Numbered from the stretch's first letter, positions 18,170 to 27,601 are shown. The stretch: 64,000 bases of DNA from VFBF01 sp964530695 (GCA_964530695.1 CAZGYQ010000002.1:23077-87076); one strand, 5' to 3'. Program-made: numbers and translations. Notes: generated by a model not told the origin, from the sequence alone.

Positions 18170-18864
18170 CCTTCGCATTTCGTGCGCCAACCAAAACATT
18201 CGCGGCCGTTTCCCCAGACACGCCTTACGCCCGCGCGCGTCAGGAATGGGATGCGCGGATGGGTTCGGCCGTGCTGTCGGCGCGCGCCTGGCGCTTGACG
18301 GCGTTCGCTGGCTTGGGTCTCGCGGCAGCACTCGGTGTCTCGCTGACGCTGGTGGCGCTCAACCAACGCACCTTCGTTCATGTGGTCGAGGTTTCACCAG
18401 AAGGGCAGGTGATGCAGGTTCGCGCTGCCGAGGGTCGGTGGAGCCCGACCAATGCGCAGGTTGCCCATCACCTCGGCCGTTTTGTCCGGCTCGTGCGCTC
18501 GCTGCCCACTGACGGCGTCGTCCTGCGCGAAAACTGGTTGGAAGCCTATCGCTTCCTGACGCCGCAAGCCGGCGCGCAGCTCTCCGAGATCGCGCGCCAG
18601 GACGATCCGTTCCTGTCGCTTGGCCGCGTCGGCCGCACGGTGCAGATCCGCTCGATCATGGCGCGTTCGGGGAACACCTGGGAAGTCACCTGGGTGGAGC
18701 GCGCCACTAACGCCACCGGCACAAGCGATGGCGAGATCTATTCCGGCGTCTTCACTGTCACGACGCGGGCGCCCCGCACCGCCGATGAAGTCGCCGCCAA
18801 CCCGCTCGGACTTCTGATCTCCGATTTCAGCTGGTCACGTGAATCTGGGAGCCCGCGAACATGA
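18166..18864 (+). CDS. trbF: TrbF/VirB8 conjugal transfer protein
   Basis: A 232-aa bitopic protein: cytoplasmic N-terminus (TPYARARQEWDARMG, family-typical), one membrane segment (about residues 42-62) and a periplasmic NTF2-like VirB8 domain. The open frame extends upstream inside trbL; the true start is the ATG at 18166, which overlaps the trbL stop, and the stop overlaps trbG. VirB8 proteins nucleate assembly of the inner-membrane complex. Confidence 0.93.
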   Translation: MTFAFRAPTKTFAAVSPDTPYARARQEWDARMGSAVLSARAWRLTAFAGLGLAAALGVSLTLVALNQRTFVHVVEVSPEGQVMQVRAAEGRWSPTNAQVAHHLGRFVRLVRSLPTDGVVLRENWLEAYRFLTPQAGAQLSEIARQDDPFLSLGRVGRTVQIRSIMARSGNTWEVTWVERATNATGTSDGEIYSGVFTVTTRAPRTADEVAANPLGLLISDFSWSRESGSPRT

Positions 18865-19763
18865 AACGCCTTCTCGTCCTCTTGCTCGCATCGAGTGCGC
18901 TGGCCGCCTGCACCACCACCGACATCACGCCAGTCGCCGAAGGCGACGGCGTTGAAACCGGACAGGCGGAACTGCGCGGCATGCTGGAGGTTGCGGCGCC
19001 TGCGCCGCCACCCGAGCCGCCGCGCCAGCGCCGCGGCCGGGAAGCACCGCCCTTGCAAGTGCTAGCCGAGGCCAACACCGCCGCGCGCCAGCGGCCGACG
19101 CGCGACGCCTTCAACCAAGCGCGCCACGTCTTCACCTATCAGCCTGGCGCGATCTTCGAGCTTTACACCAACCCGAACTATATCTCGACCATCCTGTTGG
19201 AGCCGGGCGAAACACTCACCGACATCGCCGCCGGCGACACCTCGCGCTGGATGGTGACAGAGGCGACCGGAGAATCTGAGAACGAGCCGCGCACCATCGT
19301 GCTGGTGAAGCCGCAGACCTCTGGGCTTCGCACCAACATCGTCCTCATCACTGACCGCCGCACCTATCTGGTGGAAGCCGTCTCGCAAGCGGGACAAACC
19401 TACGCCGCGCAAGTGGCCTGGTCCTATCCGCAGAACGCTTCCGGAAGCGTGGGCGGCGTTCCAAGCATCGACCGGCTCAACTTCTCGTACCGTGTCCGGA
19501 CTGTGCGCGGGCGTGCTCCGGTCTGGACGCCAAGCCGCGTGTTCGACGATGGCCGTCGCACCTGGATTGAGTTTCCGGCGGGCGTGGCCGCGGGCGACAT
19601 GCCGCCGCTCTTTGTCATCACCGGCGAAGGCGCCGAGATCACCAACTATCGCGTCCAGGGCCAACGCTATGTCGTCGATCGCGTGTTTGATCGCGCCGAA
19701 CTTCGGCTCGGCACGCGCTCACCCCAAATCGTCCGCATCGACCGCCAAGGAGCACGGCGATGA
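18861..19763 (+). CDS. trbG: TrbG/VirB9 conjugal transfer lipoprotein
   Basis: A 300-aa outer-membrane core component. The N-terminus is a lipoprotein signal (MKRLLVLLLASSALAAC, lipobox LAAC). A Pro-rich linker follows, then the VirB9 beta-domain, with FTYQPGAIFELYT and NFSYRV typical of the family. It joins TrbI (VirB10) in the outer-membrane ring. Both ends overlap neighbours by 4 bases. Confidence 0.94.
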   Translation: MKRLLVLLLASSALAACTTTDITPVAEGDGVETGQAELRGMLEVAAPAPPPEPPRQRRGREAPPLQVLAEANTAARQRPTRDAFNQARHVFTYQPGAIFELYTNPNYISTILLEPGETLTDIAAGDTSRWMVTEATGESENEPRTIVLVKPQTSGLRTNIVLITDRRTYLVEAVSQAGQTYAAQVAWSYPQNASGSVGGVPSIDRLNFSYRVRTVRGRAPVWTPSRVFDDGRRTWIEFPAGVAAGDMPPLFVITGEGAEITNYRVQGQRYVVDRVFDRAELRLGTRSPQIVRIDRQGARR

Positions 19764-20833
19764 ACGCCACTGTTTCGCCTCCTGTCACACCGCCACCTGA
19801 TCTGGCGCTGCGCGCACGGCCGCCGTCGCCAAAACGATTATCGCGCAAGGTCATATTCGCGGGGCTCATTTTCGCGGGCGTGGTCATTGCCTTTGCGTTG
19901 GTCAGTGGATTGTCGGAGCGACCCGACCGCCGCGGCGACGCCGCTGAAGCCGCCGTCGGCGCGGCGGGCGGGCCGCCGGAATCCATCCAACAGGCTTCGG
20001 CGGACTATGATGCGCATGCGCTGATTGGCGGTGAGGCGTTTGGTCTCGATACCGAGCCGCTTCCCACGGACGGCGCCGCCGAATTGATGCCGCCGACTGA
20101 TCCGATGTGGGCCGATGCGCGCGACGCCGGGGAAGTGTCGGGCGCGCGCGAGCCGCCGCCCGACCCGCAAGCTGTCGCTCGGGCTTCGCCGATTTTGTTT
20201 GCCGGGCGCGAAGTAGCCGCAGATGCGGATGAGGACGCCGACCGCCTCGATGCGCGGCTTTCGCCGCCGCGCTCGCGTTACGAGTTGCAAGCGGGGCATG
20301 TCATTCCGGCCGCGCTCGTGACGGCGCTGAACTCGGACCTACCGGGGCGTGTGATCGCGCAGGTGACAGCGCCAGTCTATGATAGCGTGACGGGCGATCA
20401 TCTGCTGATCCCGCAGGGGTCGCGCCTGATCGGCACCTATCGCGACGGCGCGCGTTACGGCGACAGCCGCATCCTGCTCGCCTGGAATAGGCTCATCCTG
20501 CCGAACGGCTGGAGCATCAATCTTGAGAACATGGATGCGAGCGATCCGTCTGGCGCATCGGGACTGACGGACCGAACTGACAATCATCTCGATCGGCTTG
20601 CTGCGGCCATTGCGCTGTCGTCGATCATCACGGTCGCAGCCAATGAAGCGGAGGACAGCGAGTCCAGCGGGTTCTCGCAGAGCCTCGGCGACGCCGCCGC
20701 ACAACAGGCAGCGCAATCTGGTGCTCGCATTGTCGATCGTGAGCTGGCCGTTCGCCCGACGCTTCGTGTCAGGGCAGGGGCGCCCGTCCGTGTGCTGGTG
20801 ACGCGCGACATTGTCTTGAGGCGGTATCGGTGA
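19760..20833 (+). CDS. trbI: TrbI/VirB10 conjugal transfer protein
   Basis: A 357-aa protein with a cytoplasmic N-terminus, a membrane segment at about residues 32-50, a Pro/Ala/Asp-rich periplasmic linker and the C-terminal VirB10 domain: YELQAGHVIPAALVTALNSD, LLIPQGSRLIGTY and a terminal VLVTRDIVL strand. It spans the envelope and links inner and outer membrane complexes. Its stop is fused to the start of the following HTH gene. Confidence 0.95.
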   Translation: MNATVSPPVTPPPDLALRARPPSPKRLSRKVIFAGLIFAGVVIAFALVSGLSERPDRRGDAAEAAVGAAGGPPESIQQASADYDAHALIGGEAFGLDTEPLPTDGAAELMPPTDPMWADARDAGEVSGAREPPPDPQAVARASPILFAGREVAADADEDADRLDARLSPPRSRYELQAGHVIPAALVTALNSDLPGRVIAQVTAPVYDSVTGDHLLIPQGSRLIGTYRDGARYGDSRILLAWNRLILPNGWSINLENMDASDPSGASGLTDRTDNHLDRLAAAIALSSIITVAANEAEDSESSGFSQSLGDAAAQQAAQSGARIVDRELAVRPTLRVRAGAPVRVLVTRDIVLRRYR

Positions 20834-21216
20834 TGAAGCGCAAATCCCACCACAAGAATGGTCGAGACCAAGCGCGCGCGCAGCCGGATTTGTTCGCGGC
20901 AATTGGCGCCACGCCAATGCAGGCCGTGACGGTGGGCGTCGACAACGGTGCGCGTCTGCCGATACCGGCGAACCAACCCAAGCCCGTGCGGACGCCGAAG
21001 CCAGCGCCTTTGGTCGCTCGACCTGCAAACGGATTGTTGCGCGTGCGCGAAGCGGCGGCGCGCCTGGGCCTCTCGAAGTCAACACTCGATAAGATGCGCT
21101 GCGAGGGTCGCGGGCCGCGTTACGTGAAGATCACGAGCAAGCTTGTGGGATATGACCCGGCAGACCTCGACGCTTACGCAGAAGGCCGAAAGCGGCAATC
21201 CACTTCGGAGCGTTGA
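20830..21216 (+). CDS. Excisionase-like HTH protein coupled to trbI
   Basis: A 128-aa basic protein. The N-terminal 60 residues are low-complexity. The C-terminal half is a MerR/excisionase-type winged HTH: LLRVREAAARLGLSKSTLDK, then GRGPRYVKITSKLVGYDPADLDAYAEG, the usual 'helix-turn-helix type 17/AlpA' pattern. Start is GTG at 20830 or ATG at 20833; either overlaps the trbI stop. In related ICEs the last trb-linked gene is often a DUF2274 protein, so an excisionase-type gene here is unusual. It may direct excision by the integrase at 28998 or regulate transfer; neither is proven. Confidence 0.72.
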   Translation: MMKRKSHHKNGRDQARAQPDLFAAIGATPMQAVTVGVDNGARLPIPANQPKPVRTPKPAPLVARPANGLLRVREAAARLGLSKSTLDKMRCEGRGPRYVKITSKLVGYDPADLDAYAEGRKRQSTSER

Positions 21217-21364
21217 GATGGTTTGCGATGCCTCTCGTGGGGCATTTCCGGAAACTGGGGATCATTCCGTACAGCGCGATAACGGTCGCGGTAAAACCAA
21301 GTGGTAGCGATTGAGCATTCGGTCGGTTTGCACGCCCGCTGCGACCGTGTGGTGAGCTCGTCGG

Positions 21365-22714
21365 TTAGCTCGACGGCCAGCCGCCGCCGCGCTCGACGAA
21401 GGCGTCGCGCTCCTTGACCGCGGGCGGGACGGCCAGCGAGAGCGCCGAAAACAGCGTCTCGATATTATGGGCGATTAGATCGGCGAAGCGCTTCATGCGC
21501 TTGCGGTCGAGATCGCGGAACGCCGCGGTCAGACCTGCCGCCATCTTCGGTGCGTGCGCCTCTATCAGCGGCCGTTGTGCGGCGTCCGGCACGCCGATTG
21601 TGCTGAGGAATGCATCGAAGTCGGTGCCGGTAAGCGTTTGTAATGTTGAGGCGGCGCCGATCTTGAACGCGAGTTCGTCTGTGAGCTGGCGGTCAAGCCG
21701 CGTTGGTATCACGTCGTAACGCGGCGCCAGGCTCACCCCGCCGCCAGCATGATGTAAGAGCGCGTGATTCTTGGCGTGTCCGTCGACATTGCCAATCATC
21801 AGGTCGAACAGGAGCGCGCGCACGAAGGTCTCACGCGCCGCCTTCGGATCCAGCGTCTGCGCGAGCAGGCCACCAATGGCGGCGGCGTCGAAGCGGTGCA
21901 CGGTCTTGGCGTTGCGCTCGTACTTTAGGCTCGACGGCAAGCCGAGCGCTTGGGCAAAATCTTCCTGATGCAGACGGGCGATGCGCCCATCGGCGGTCTT
22001 GGCGCGATCGAACCGGGTGATCAGCAGCACTTCGATGACGCCCACTCGGAGCGTGCGCGCCTGCGCCGTGTCGAGATCCAAGCTATCCGAAAGATCAAGC
22101 GCCGCGGCCTCCAGGCTCGCGTCGTCGCGATGGCGCTGATCGGGCGCCTTGATGATATGCGTCGTTGGCGCGCCTGAGCCACGCCTTGGTTCGCCGAAGC
22201 GTCCGTCGGCCAAGAGGGTCAGCGCGATCTTGCTTTGCACGCCCGAGAGCGGCGAGGGGTCATGCACGTCCTCCGGCAGCGGCGACCGCTCGTGCAAGGC
22301 ACGCACGATCGTTTCCATCTGTGTGTCGGAGAGCGGCTCGTAATCGCGGTCGAGATCGCCCGGCACTTTCGAAGGCGTAGCGCCCTGCGGCAGCACCGAC
22401 ACCGCCCCGGGACAATCGCGCCCGAGGTGGGCAAGCAGGCCCGCCACGTCGTCGCGGGCCAACCCTTCACGCGCCATCACATTCCGCAAGACGCCGTCGC
22501 GCTCTTGGAGGAGATTGTCGAAGAAGGCCCGGGTCACCGAGTCGGCGTAGGGTTCATCGGTGAGCGGAAGCGATAGCGATAGCGCGAGCGCGCGCTCGTT
22601 GCGGGCGTGCTCCGGCGTGTAGGCGAAGGCGAGCGCGCCTTTGGCGTCACGGACCAGCACGCCGATCGGGTCGGCGAAACTATCGAGCCGTACATCGAGA
22701 ATGAGTTCGCTCAT
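21365..22714 (-). CDS. hipA: HipA-type toxin kinase
   Basis: A 449-aa Ser/Thr kinase toxin of the HipA family, usual length. The N-terminal subdomain (VLVRDAKGALAFAYTPEHA; FFDNLLQERDGVLRNVM) precedes the kinase. The SGVQSK nucleotide loop is at residues 157-162, the catalytic NVDGHAKNH at 309-317, and the metal-binding Asp in PRYDV at 331-335. Classical HipA phosphorylates glutamyl-tRNA synthetase; this member's target is unknown. It overlaps hipB by 4 bases (start inside the hipB stop), the normal antitoxin-first order. Key residues look intact, so the toxin is probably functional. Confidence 0.92.
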   Translation of the reverse strand: MSELILDVRLDSFADPIGVLVRDAKGALAFAYTPEHARNERALALSLSLPLTDEPYADSVTRAFFDNLLQERDGVLRNVMAREGLARDDVAGLLAHLGRDCPGAVSVLPQGATPSKVPGDLDRDYEPLSDTQMETIVRALHERSPLPEDVHDPSPLSGVQSKIALTLLADGRFGEPRRGSGAPTTHIIKAPDQRHRDDASLEAAALDLSDSLDLDTAQARTLRVGVIEVLLITRFDRAKTADGRIARLHQEDFAQALGLPSSLKYERNAKTVHRFDAAAIGGLLAQTLDPKAARETFVRALLFDLMIGNVDGHAKNHALLHHAGGGVSLAPRYDVIPTRLDRQLTDELAFKIGAASTLQTLTGTDFDAFLSTIGVPDAAQRPLIEAHAPKMAAGLTAAFRDLDRKRMKRFADLIAHNIETLFSALSLAVPPAVKERDAFVERGGGWPSS

Positions 22715-23334
22715 GACGGCGCCCGCGCCATCACGGCCACGCCGGCGGCCGCGGCCACCTGCAGCACCTTGTTGAACTCAAGCGAACTCTTGCCGTTCTC
22801 AAGCTCGGAGACAAAGCGGCGTCCAACCCCTGCGAGCTCAGCCAGTTTGATCTGCGAGACGCCTTTTTCTTCGCGCGCACGGCGCACCATGGCGCCCAGT
22901 GTTTTCGCCGAAGCGAGCGGCTCGATGACTGTGGTGATATCGATATCCGCCGTCCGCGCGCGAACCAAAGTGTGCCGCGCGAACGAGCCTTGCGGGCGCG
23001 CTTGTGCGGTGGCCGGCGTCGCTGCATCGGCGGCGCGCGCCAAATCGGCGAGCACCGATCTCTTCTTTAGATCCGAGAGTTTCATCGCCGATTGGAGCGC
23101 TTCGTCGGCGTCACGGAGCGTATCGAGCGCGGTCAGTCCTTCGGTGCTCAGCAGGTGCTCGTAGAGGCTTTTCGTATCGGCGCTCGCCGCCGGCCGCTCG
23201 CCGCGCGCGAGACGCATGGCGAAGCTAAGTGCCGCCGTGGCCGATGAGGTCGGCTTCACCGCGCCCGCCTGGCGACGTGCGGCGGCGCGCGCAAGCTCAA
23301 TCGCCGTGGGGGGTGGAGGTGGTGTGGTCTTCAT
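22711..23334 (-). CDS. hipB: HipB-type antitoxin with long N-terminal extension
   Basis: The last ~65 residues form an Xre HTH with the HipB look (LGAMVRRAREEKGVSQIKLA, then GVGRRFVSELENGKSSLEFN). HipB proteins neutralise HipA and repress the operon. At 207 aa it is about twice the usual ~90; the first ~140 residues are Ala-rich, partly helical, and match nothing I recognise. An internal Met near residue 148 could give a short form, but the promoter at 23353-23381 fits the long start. Coupled to hipA. Confidence 0.82.
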   Translation of the reverse strand: MKTTPPPPPTAIELARAAARRQAGAVKPTSSATAALSFAMRLARGERPAASADTKSLYEHLLSTEGLTALDTLRDADEALQSAMKLSDLKKRSVLADLARAADAATPATAQARPQGSFARHTLVRARTADIDITTVIEPLASAKTLGAMVRRAREEKGVSQIKLAELAGVGRRFVSELENGKSSLEFNKVLQVAAAAGVAVMARAPS

Positions 23335-23352
23335 TTCGTGATCCCGTCCGGG

Positions 23353-23381
23353 AACATAGCAGGTTGATCTCGTTGCTTCAA
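23353..23381 (-). promoter_or_regulatory. Sigma70-like promoter of hipBA
   Basis: On the minus strand TTGAAG (23376-23381) and TATGTT (23353-23358) are separated by exactly 17 bases and lie 20-45 bp before the hipB start. This is a good vegetative promoter match and supports the long hipB start. Confidence 0.55.
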
Positions 23382-23439
23382 GACTAACATGCCCCCGTGC
23401 GGGAGCCGTTTTTGATCATTTTTGGGGTGAGACTAACAT
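23381..23439. repeat. Direct repeat agactaacat, candidate operator between hipB and the HTH-nuclease gene
   Basis: The exact 10-mer agactaacat occurs at 23381-23390 and 23430-23439, centre spacing 49 bp, in the only divergent promoter region of this block. The first copy overlaps the -35 side of the hipBA promoter and the second lies about 65 bp before the 1365-aa gene. Both HipB and the HTH of that protein are candidate binders. Confidence 0.4.
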
Positions 23440-23503
23440 AAATTGAACAGAAGTCGGCTATGGACTGTCTTGTATCGCGCGACAGAGCACTTACCTTGAC
23501 GGC

Positions 23504-26500
23504 ATGACCAAGGCTCCTGAACACCCCGGCGCCCACATTCGCGCCAAGGTCCTTCCCCTAGGCATGAGCGTGGGAGAGGCCGCTAAGCTCTTGGACGTCG
23601 GACGCCAGGCGCTTTCAACACTCTTGAACGGCAACGCCGCCTTGTCAGCGGATATGGCCGCGCGGATCGAACGTGCCTTTGGCGCCAACGCGCGCGAGTT
23701 GATGGATATGCAGGCCGCGTATGAGGCACGCGCCGCGCGCCTCGACGGCGCGGCCGCCTCCACCCGTACCTACGTGCCGCGCTTCCTTGAGTCCAAGGCG
23801 CGCGACGTCGAGGCCTGGGCCGACCGCATCGACGCCCGAGCACGGTTCGCCGTGCTCATTCGCACCCTGATTCATTCCACCGGCGTCGAACTCACCAAGG
23901 TCGATTTTCCCGGCAATGACGACGCCGAACGTCCAGGTTGGGACGGTGTGGTCGAAGCCGGCCAGGCAACGCCTTGGGTTCCCGTCGGTGCCTCCGGTTG
24001 GGAATTTGGCGTCAACCGCGACATCAAGGCCAAGGCGGACGGCGATTACGCCAAGAGCATCGAACAGACCCCCGCCGCCGAACGCGCCGCCATCAGCTTC
24101 GTTTTTGTGACGCCGCGCACATGGGCCGGCAAAGCCGCATGGCTGAAGGACCGCCGTGCCGAGAAGCAATGGAAAGAGGTGCTGGCCTTCGATGCGAGCG
24201 ACCTCGAACAATGGCTCGAACAATCGATCGCCGCGCAGACCTGGTTCGCGAACGAAACCGGCGCGCCGTCCCAGGGCGTGCTCTCCCTCGACGGCGGCTG
24301 GAGGCAGTGGGCCGCCGATTGCCAACCGCCGCTGAGCGAGGCGCTGTTCGACGAAGCCGCCAAGGCTGCGAATGCGATCGCTGTGTCCAAGTTCGCCAAG
24401 GGCGGCGCCGATGCCTCGCTTGTCATCACCGCAGATTCTACTGGCGAAGCCGTTGCCTTCCTCAATCGCCTGTTCGCGCGCGACGATGCCGATCTCGCCC
24501 TCTACCGCGACCGCATCGCCATTTTCACCGAGCCTGGCGCGCTGACGCGCCTCGCGGTCAAAGGCGCGTCGTTCATTCCGGTGGTCGCGAGCCCCGAGGT
24601 CGAAAAAGAACTGGCGCCGCACCTCAAAGATTTGCGGTCGATCATCATCTACCCGCGCAACTTGACCAGCGCTGACGCCGACATCGTGCTCGAACCGTTG
24701 AGCCACGACGGCTTCGAGAAAGCGCTCACCGTGATGGGCCTCGCACGCGACGACATCGAGCGCTATGCGCGCGAATCTGCGCGCTCGCCGACCGTGCTGC
24801 GCCGGCGGCTCTCCACCCTCGAAGCCGTGCGCACGCCCGCCTGGGCCGCGGACGCCAAGCTCGCGGCCTTCGTTATCCCCTTCATGTTCGCGGGCTCCTG
24901 GAAGGCCAATAACGAAGCCGACCGTATCATTCTGTCCTTCCTCGCCGCCGACGCTGAATATGAGCAGTTGGAGAAGGACCTGGCGGCGCTCTTGCTGCTC
25001 GACGACGCGCCGGTCTGGTCGACCGGCAATTTCCGCGGTGTCGTCTCCAAGATCGACGCACTCTTTGCAGTTGCGCGCACCATCACGCGCGCCGATCTCG
25101 TCCGCTTCTTTAACGTCGCCAAACTAGTGTTGTCGGAAGACGATCCCTCGCTCGACCTGCCGGAAGACGAACGCTGGATGGCCGGCATTCACGGCAAGAC
25201 GCGGCAAATCTCCGGCGCTTTGCGCCAAGGCTTGAGCGAAACGCTGGTGCTGCTCGCCGTCCACGGCGATCTCTTGATGCGTGCGCGCATCGGCATGGAC
25301 ATTGAAGGCGGCGTACGCCGGCTGGTACGCGATCTGCTGACGCCGATGACGGTACGAGGCTTGCGCGCGCAGAGCGACGATCTGCCGATGTACGCCGAAG
25401 CGGCCCCCGATGAATTCCTCGACATTCTCGAAGCCGACCTCGCCAGCGACAACCCCGTGGTGCTGTCGCTTCTGAAGCCCGCGTCCACCGCGCTGTTCGG
25501 CGGCGGCTGCCCGCGCTCTGGCTTGCTCTGGGCGCTCGAAGGCCTTGCTTGGTCGAGCGAACAATTGCCGCGCGTCGTGCTCATCCTCGCACGCATGAGC
25601 GAAATCGAGATCACCGACAATTGGATGAACAAACCCGCGGGCTCGCTTGGCGCCATCTTTCGCGCCTGGATGCCGCAAACCGGAGCCGACGTCGAACAGC
25701 GCATCCGTGTGCTCGATCTCGTGGCGCAGCGCTTTCCCAAGGTCGCGTGGGCGATCGCGGTCGATCAGTTCGACGGCCGGCGCAACACCGTGGGCCATTA
25801 TAGCCACAAGCCGCGCTGGCGCCCGGACGGCCACGGCAAGGGCGAGCCGGTCACCATGGGTGAAATGCGGAGCTTTGCGCTCCATGCATTGGAGCTCGCG
25901 CTTGCTTGGCCCCAGCATGATCGCAACACCTTGGGTGACCTCGTCGGCGCCATCAGCGAGCTGCCGCCGCCGAAGCAGCGCGAGGCCTGGCTTCTTGTCG
26001 AGACCTGGAGCGAGAGCGCAAGCGAAGAAGACCGCGCTTGGCTGCGCGAGAAAATCCGTGTCAGTGCGCTGACGAGGCGTGCGCACCGGCGCAAGGGCAA
26101 AGGCGTCGATGCGACGCGGGCGGCGCGGCGCGCCTATGAGGCGCTGGCGCCGAGCGACGTCATCTTGAAGCACGATTGGCTCTTCAAAAAACACTGGGTC
26201 GATGAATCCGCCGACGAGTTCGAGGAAGAAGAGATCGATTTCAAGAAGCGCGACGAACGCATCAACGCCCAGCGCCGCGCCGCGCTCGAAGAAGTGTTGG
26301 CGGCGCGCGGCGTCGAAGGCCTAATCGAACTCGCGGGGCGGGGCGAGGCTGCGCAGATCATCGGCTGGTTCCTGCCGAAGATTATCGCCGAACCCGCGGA
26401 GCTGGCGGATGCAATCGCCGCCATCATCAACCGCAACTCATTCGCGGAGACGCTCAACTTGCGTCAGCTCGCGGCTGGCGCGCTGGGCGCGCTAACGCCC

Positions 26501-27601
26501 GAAACCGAGGCCGAGATCTTGCATGCTATCGCGGTGAAGCTGCCGCCGGCGGCGCTTCATCACGCGCTGGTGCTCTTCCCGTTCCGGCAGGTCACCTGGG
26601 ACCTGTTGGATGCCCGGGGCGACGATGTCCGCACCGCCTATTGGGCCGACGTCTATCCGGGCTGGGCCCGGCAGACGCCGGCCGAATTCGCCCACGCCGT
26701 CGATCAGCTCATCGCCGCCGGGCGTCCGCGCGCGGCGTTCCAGCTCATCCACATGGATATCGAAGAGGCACTGCAGCCGCGCCAGCTGTACACGCTCATG
26801 GAAGCCATGCCGGGGTCACCGGAACGCGCGCAAACCTTTCAGCTTGAACGCTATACGGTGACCAAGGCGTTCCAGGTGCTGCGCGCGAGCAGCGAACTCA
26901 GTGAAATGGAATTGGCAGGTCTCGAATTTCTCTATCTCGACGCGCTCGATCCCGACGATGACGACGAGGGCGGCAAGAGCAAGATCCCCGACCTCGAGCG
27001 GCACATTGAGAAGCAGCCGGAGGTGTTCGTGCACGCCGTGGCCTTCGCGTTCAAGCGCAAGGACAATTGCGATGATCCGCCGGAACTCCAAGCCAAGACG
27101 CCGCAAGAACGCGCAGCGCGCGCGCAGAACGCCTACCGGTTGCTGCAGGCGCTTCGGCGCATTCCCGGACGCAACCGTTTGGGCCAGCTCGACGCCGGCG
27201 AGATCGAAGCCTGGGTGAAAAAGGTGCGCGAAGGCTGCAGCGCACTGGCGCGTACCGCGATGGGCGATGAGTGCATGGGCCAATTGTTCGCCCACGCTGC
27301 CGTAGACGAGGACGGCGTTTGGCCGATCCGGCCGCTCCGCGATGCGCTGGAAAACGTGCTGAGCGAGCCCATGGCCTCGGGCATCCATGTCGGCCTTCAC
27401 AATAAGCGCGGCGTCGTCACGCGCGGGAGGGGCGGGGACCAAGAGCGCGAGCTGGCGGCCAAATACGAACGCTCGGCGCGGGCGATGGAATACACACACC
27501 CGCGCGTGTCGCGCATCATGAGCGACATGGCGAAATCCTACACCAAGGAAGCGGAGTACCACGACACCGACGCCGACATTCGCAAACGGCTACATTACTA
27601 G
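23504..27601 (+). CDS. HigA-like HTH fused to a restriction-nuclease-like domain and a long helical region (putative defence protein)
   Basis: A 1365-aa soluble protein I cannot assign to a named system. Residues 1-80 are a clear HigA/Xre antitoxin-type HTH (HPGAHIRAKVLPLGMS; LLDVGRQALSTLLNG). Residues 115-240 resemble a PD-(D/E)xK endonuclease: GWDG with D147, WEFG with E167, and K175/K177 in KAKADGDYAK. Residues about 300-390 alternate strands and helices like a P-loop domain, but ITADSTGEA stands where a GxxxxGKS loop would be, so NTP binding is doubtful. From about 420 to 1240 it is mostly helical, repeat-like, with an acidic patch (DEFEEEEIDF). The last ~70 residues (GLHNKRGVVTRG, QERELAAKYE) form a distinct tail. 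It heads an apparent operon with a DUF2971 gene on an ICE. Nuclease plus sensor-like helices suggests anti-phage function; this is an inference. Confidence 0.6.
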   Translation: MTKAPEHPGAHIRAKVLPLGMSVGEAAKLLDVGRQALSTLLNGNAALSADMAARIERAFGANARELMDMQAAYEARAARLDGAAASTRTYVPRFLESKARDVEAWADRIDARARFAVLIRTLIHSTGVELTKVDFPGNDDAERPGWDGVVEAGQATPWVPVGASGWEFGVNRDIKAKADGDYAKSIEQTPAAERAAISFVFVTPRTWAGKAAWLKDRRAEKQWKEVLAFDASDLEQWLEQSIAAQTWFANETGAPSQGVLSLDGGWRQWAADCQPPLSEALFDEAAKAANAIAVSKFAKGGADASLVITADSTGEAVAFLNRLFARDDADLALYRDRIAIFTEPGALTRLAVKGASFIPVVASPEVEKELAPHLKDLRSIIIYPRNLTSADADIVLEPLSHDGFEKALTVMGLARDDIERYARESARSPTVLRRRLSTLEAVRTPAWAADAKLAAFVIPFMFAGSWKANNEADRIILSFLAADAEYEQLEKDLAALLLLDDAPVWSTGNFRGVVSKIDALFAVARTITRADLVRFFNVAKLVLSEDDPSLDLPEDERWMAGIHGKTRQISGALRQGLSETLVLLAVHGDLLMRARIGMDIEGGVRRLVRDLLTPMTVRGLRAQSDDLPMYAEAAPDEFLDILEADLASDNPVVLSLLKPASTALFGGGCPRSGLLWALEGLAWSSEQLPRVVLILARMSEIEITDNWMNKPAGSLGAIFRAWMPQTGADVEQRIRVLDLVAQRFPKVAWAIAVDQFDGRRNTVGHYSHKPRWRPDGHGKGEPVTMGEMRSFALHALELALAWPQHDRNTLGDLVGAISELPPPKQREAWLLVETWSESASEEDRAWLREKIRVSALTRRAHRRKGKGVDATRAARRAYEALAPSDVILKHDWLFKKHWVDESADEFEEEEIDFKKRDERINAQRRAALEEVLAARGVEGLIELAGRGEAAQIIGWFLPKIIAEPAELADAIAAIINRNSFAETLNLRQLAAGALGALTPETEAEILHAIAVKLPPAALHHALVLFPFRQVTWDLLDARGDDVRTAYWADVYPGWARQTPAEFAHAVDQLIAAGRPRAAFQLIHMDIEEALQPRQLYTLMEAMPGSPERAQTFQLERYTVTKAFQVLRASSELSEMELAGLEFLYLDALDPDDDDEGGKSKIPDLERHIEKQPEVFVHAVAFAFKRKDNCDDPPELQAKTPQERAARAQNAYRLLQALRRIPGRNRLGQLDAGEIEAWVKKVREGCSALARTAMGDECMGQLFAHAAVDEDGVWPIRPLRDALENVLSEPMASGIHVGLHNKRGVVTRGRGGDQERELAAKYERSARAMEYTHPRVSRIMSDMAKSYTKEAEYHDTDADIRKRLHY

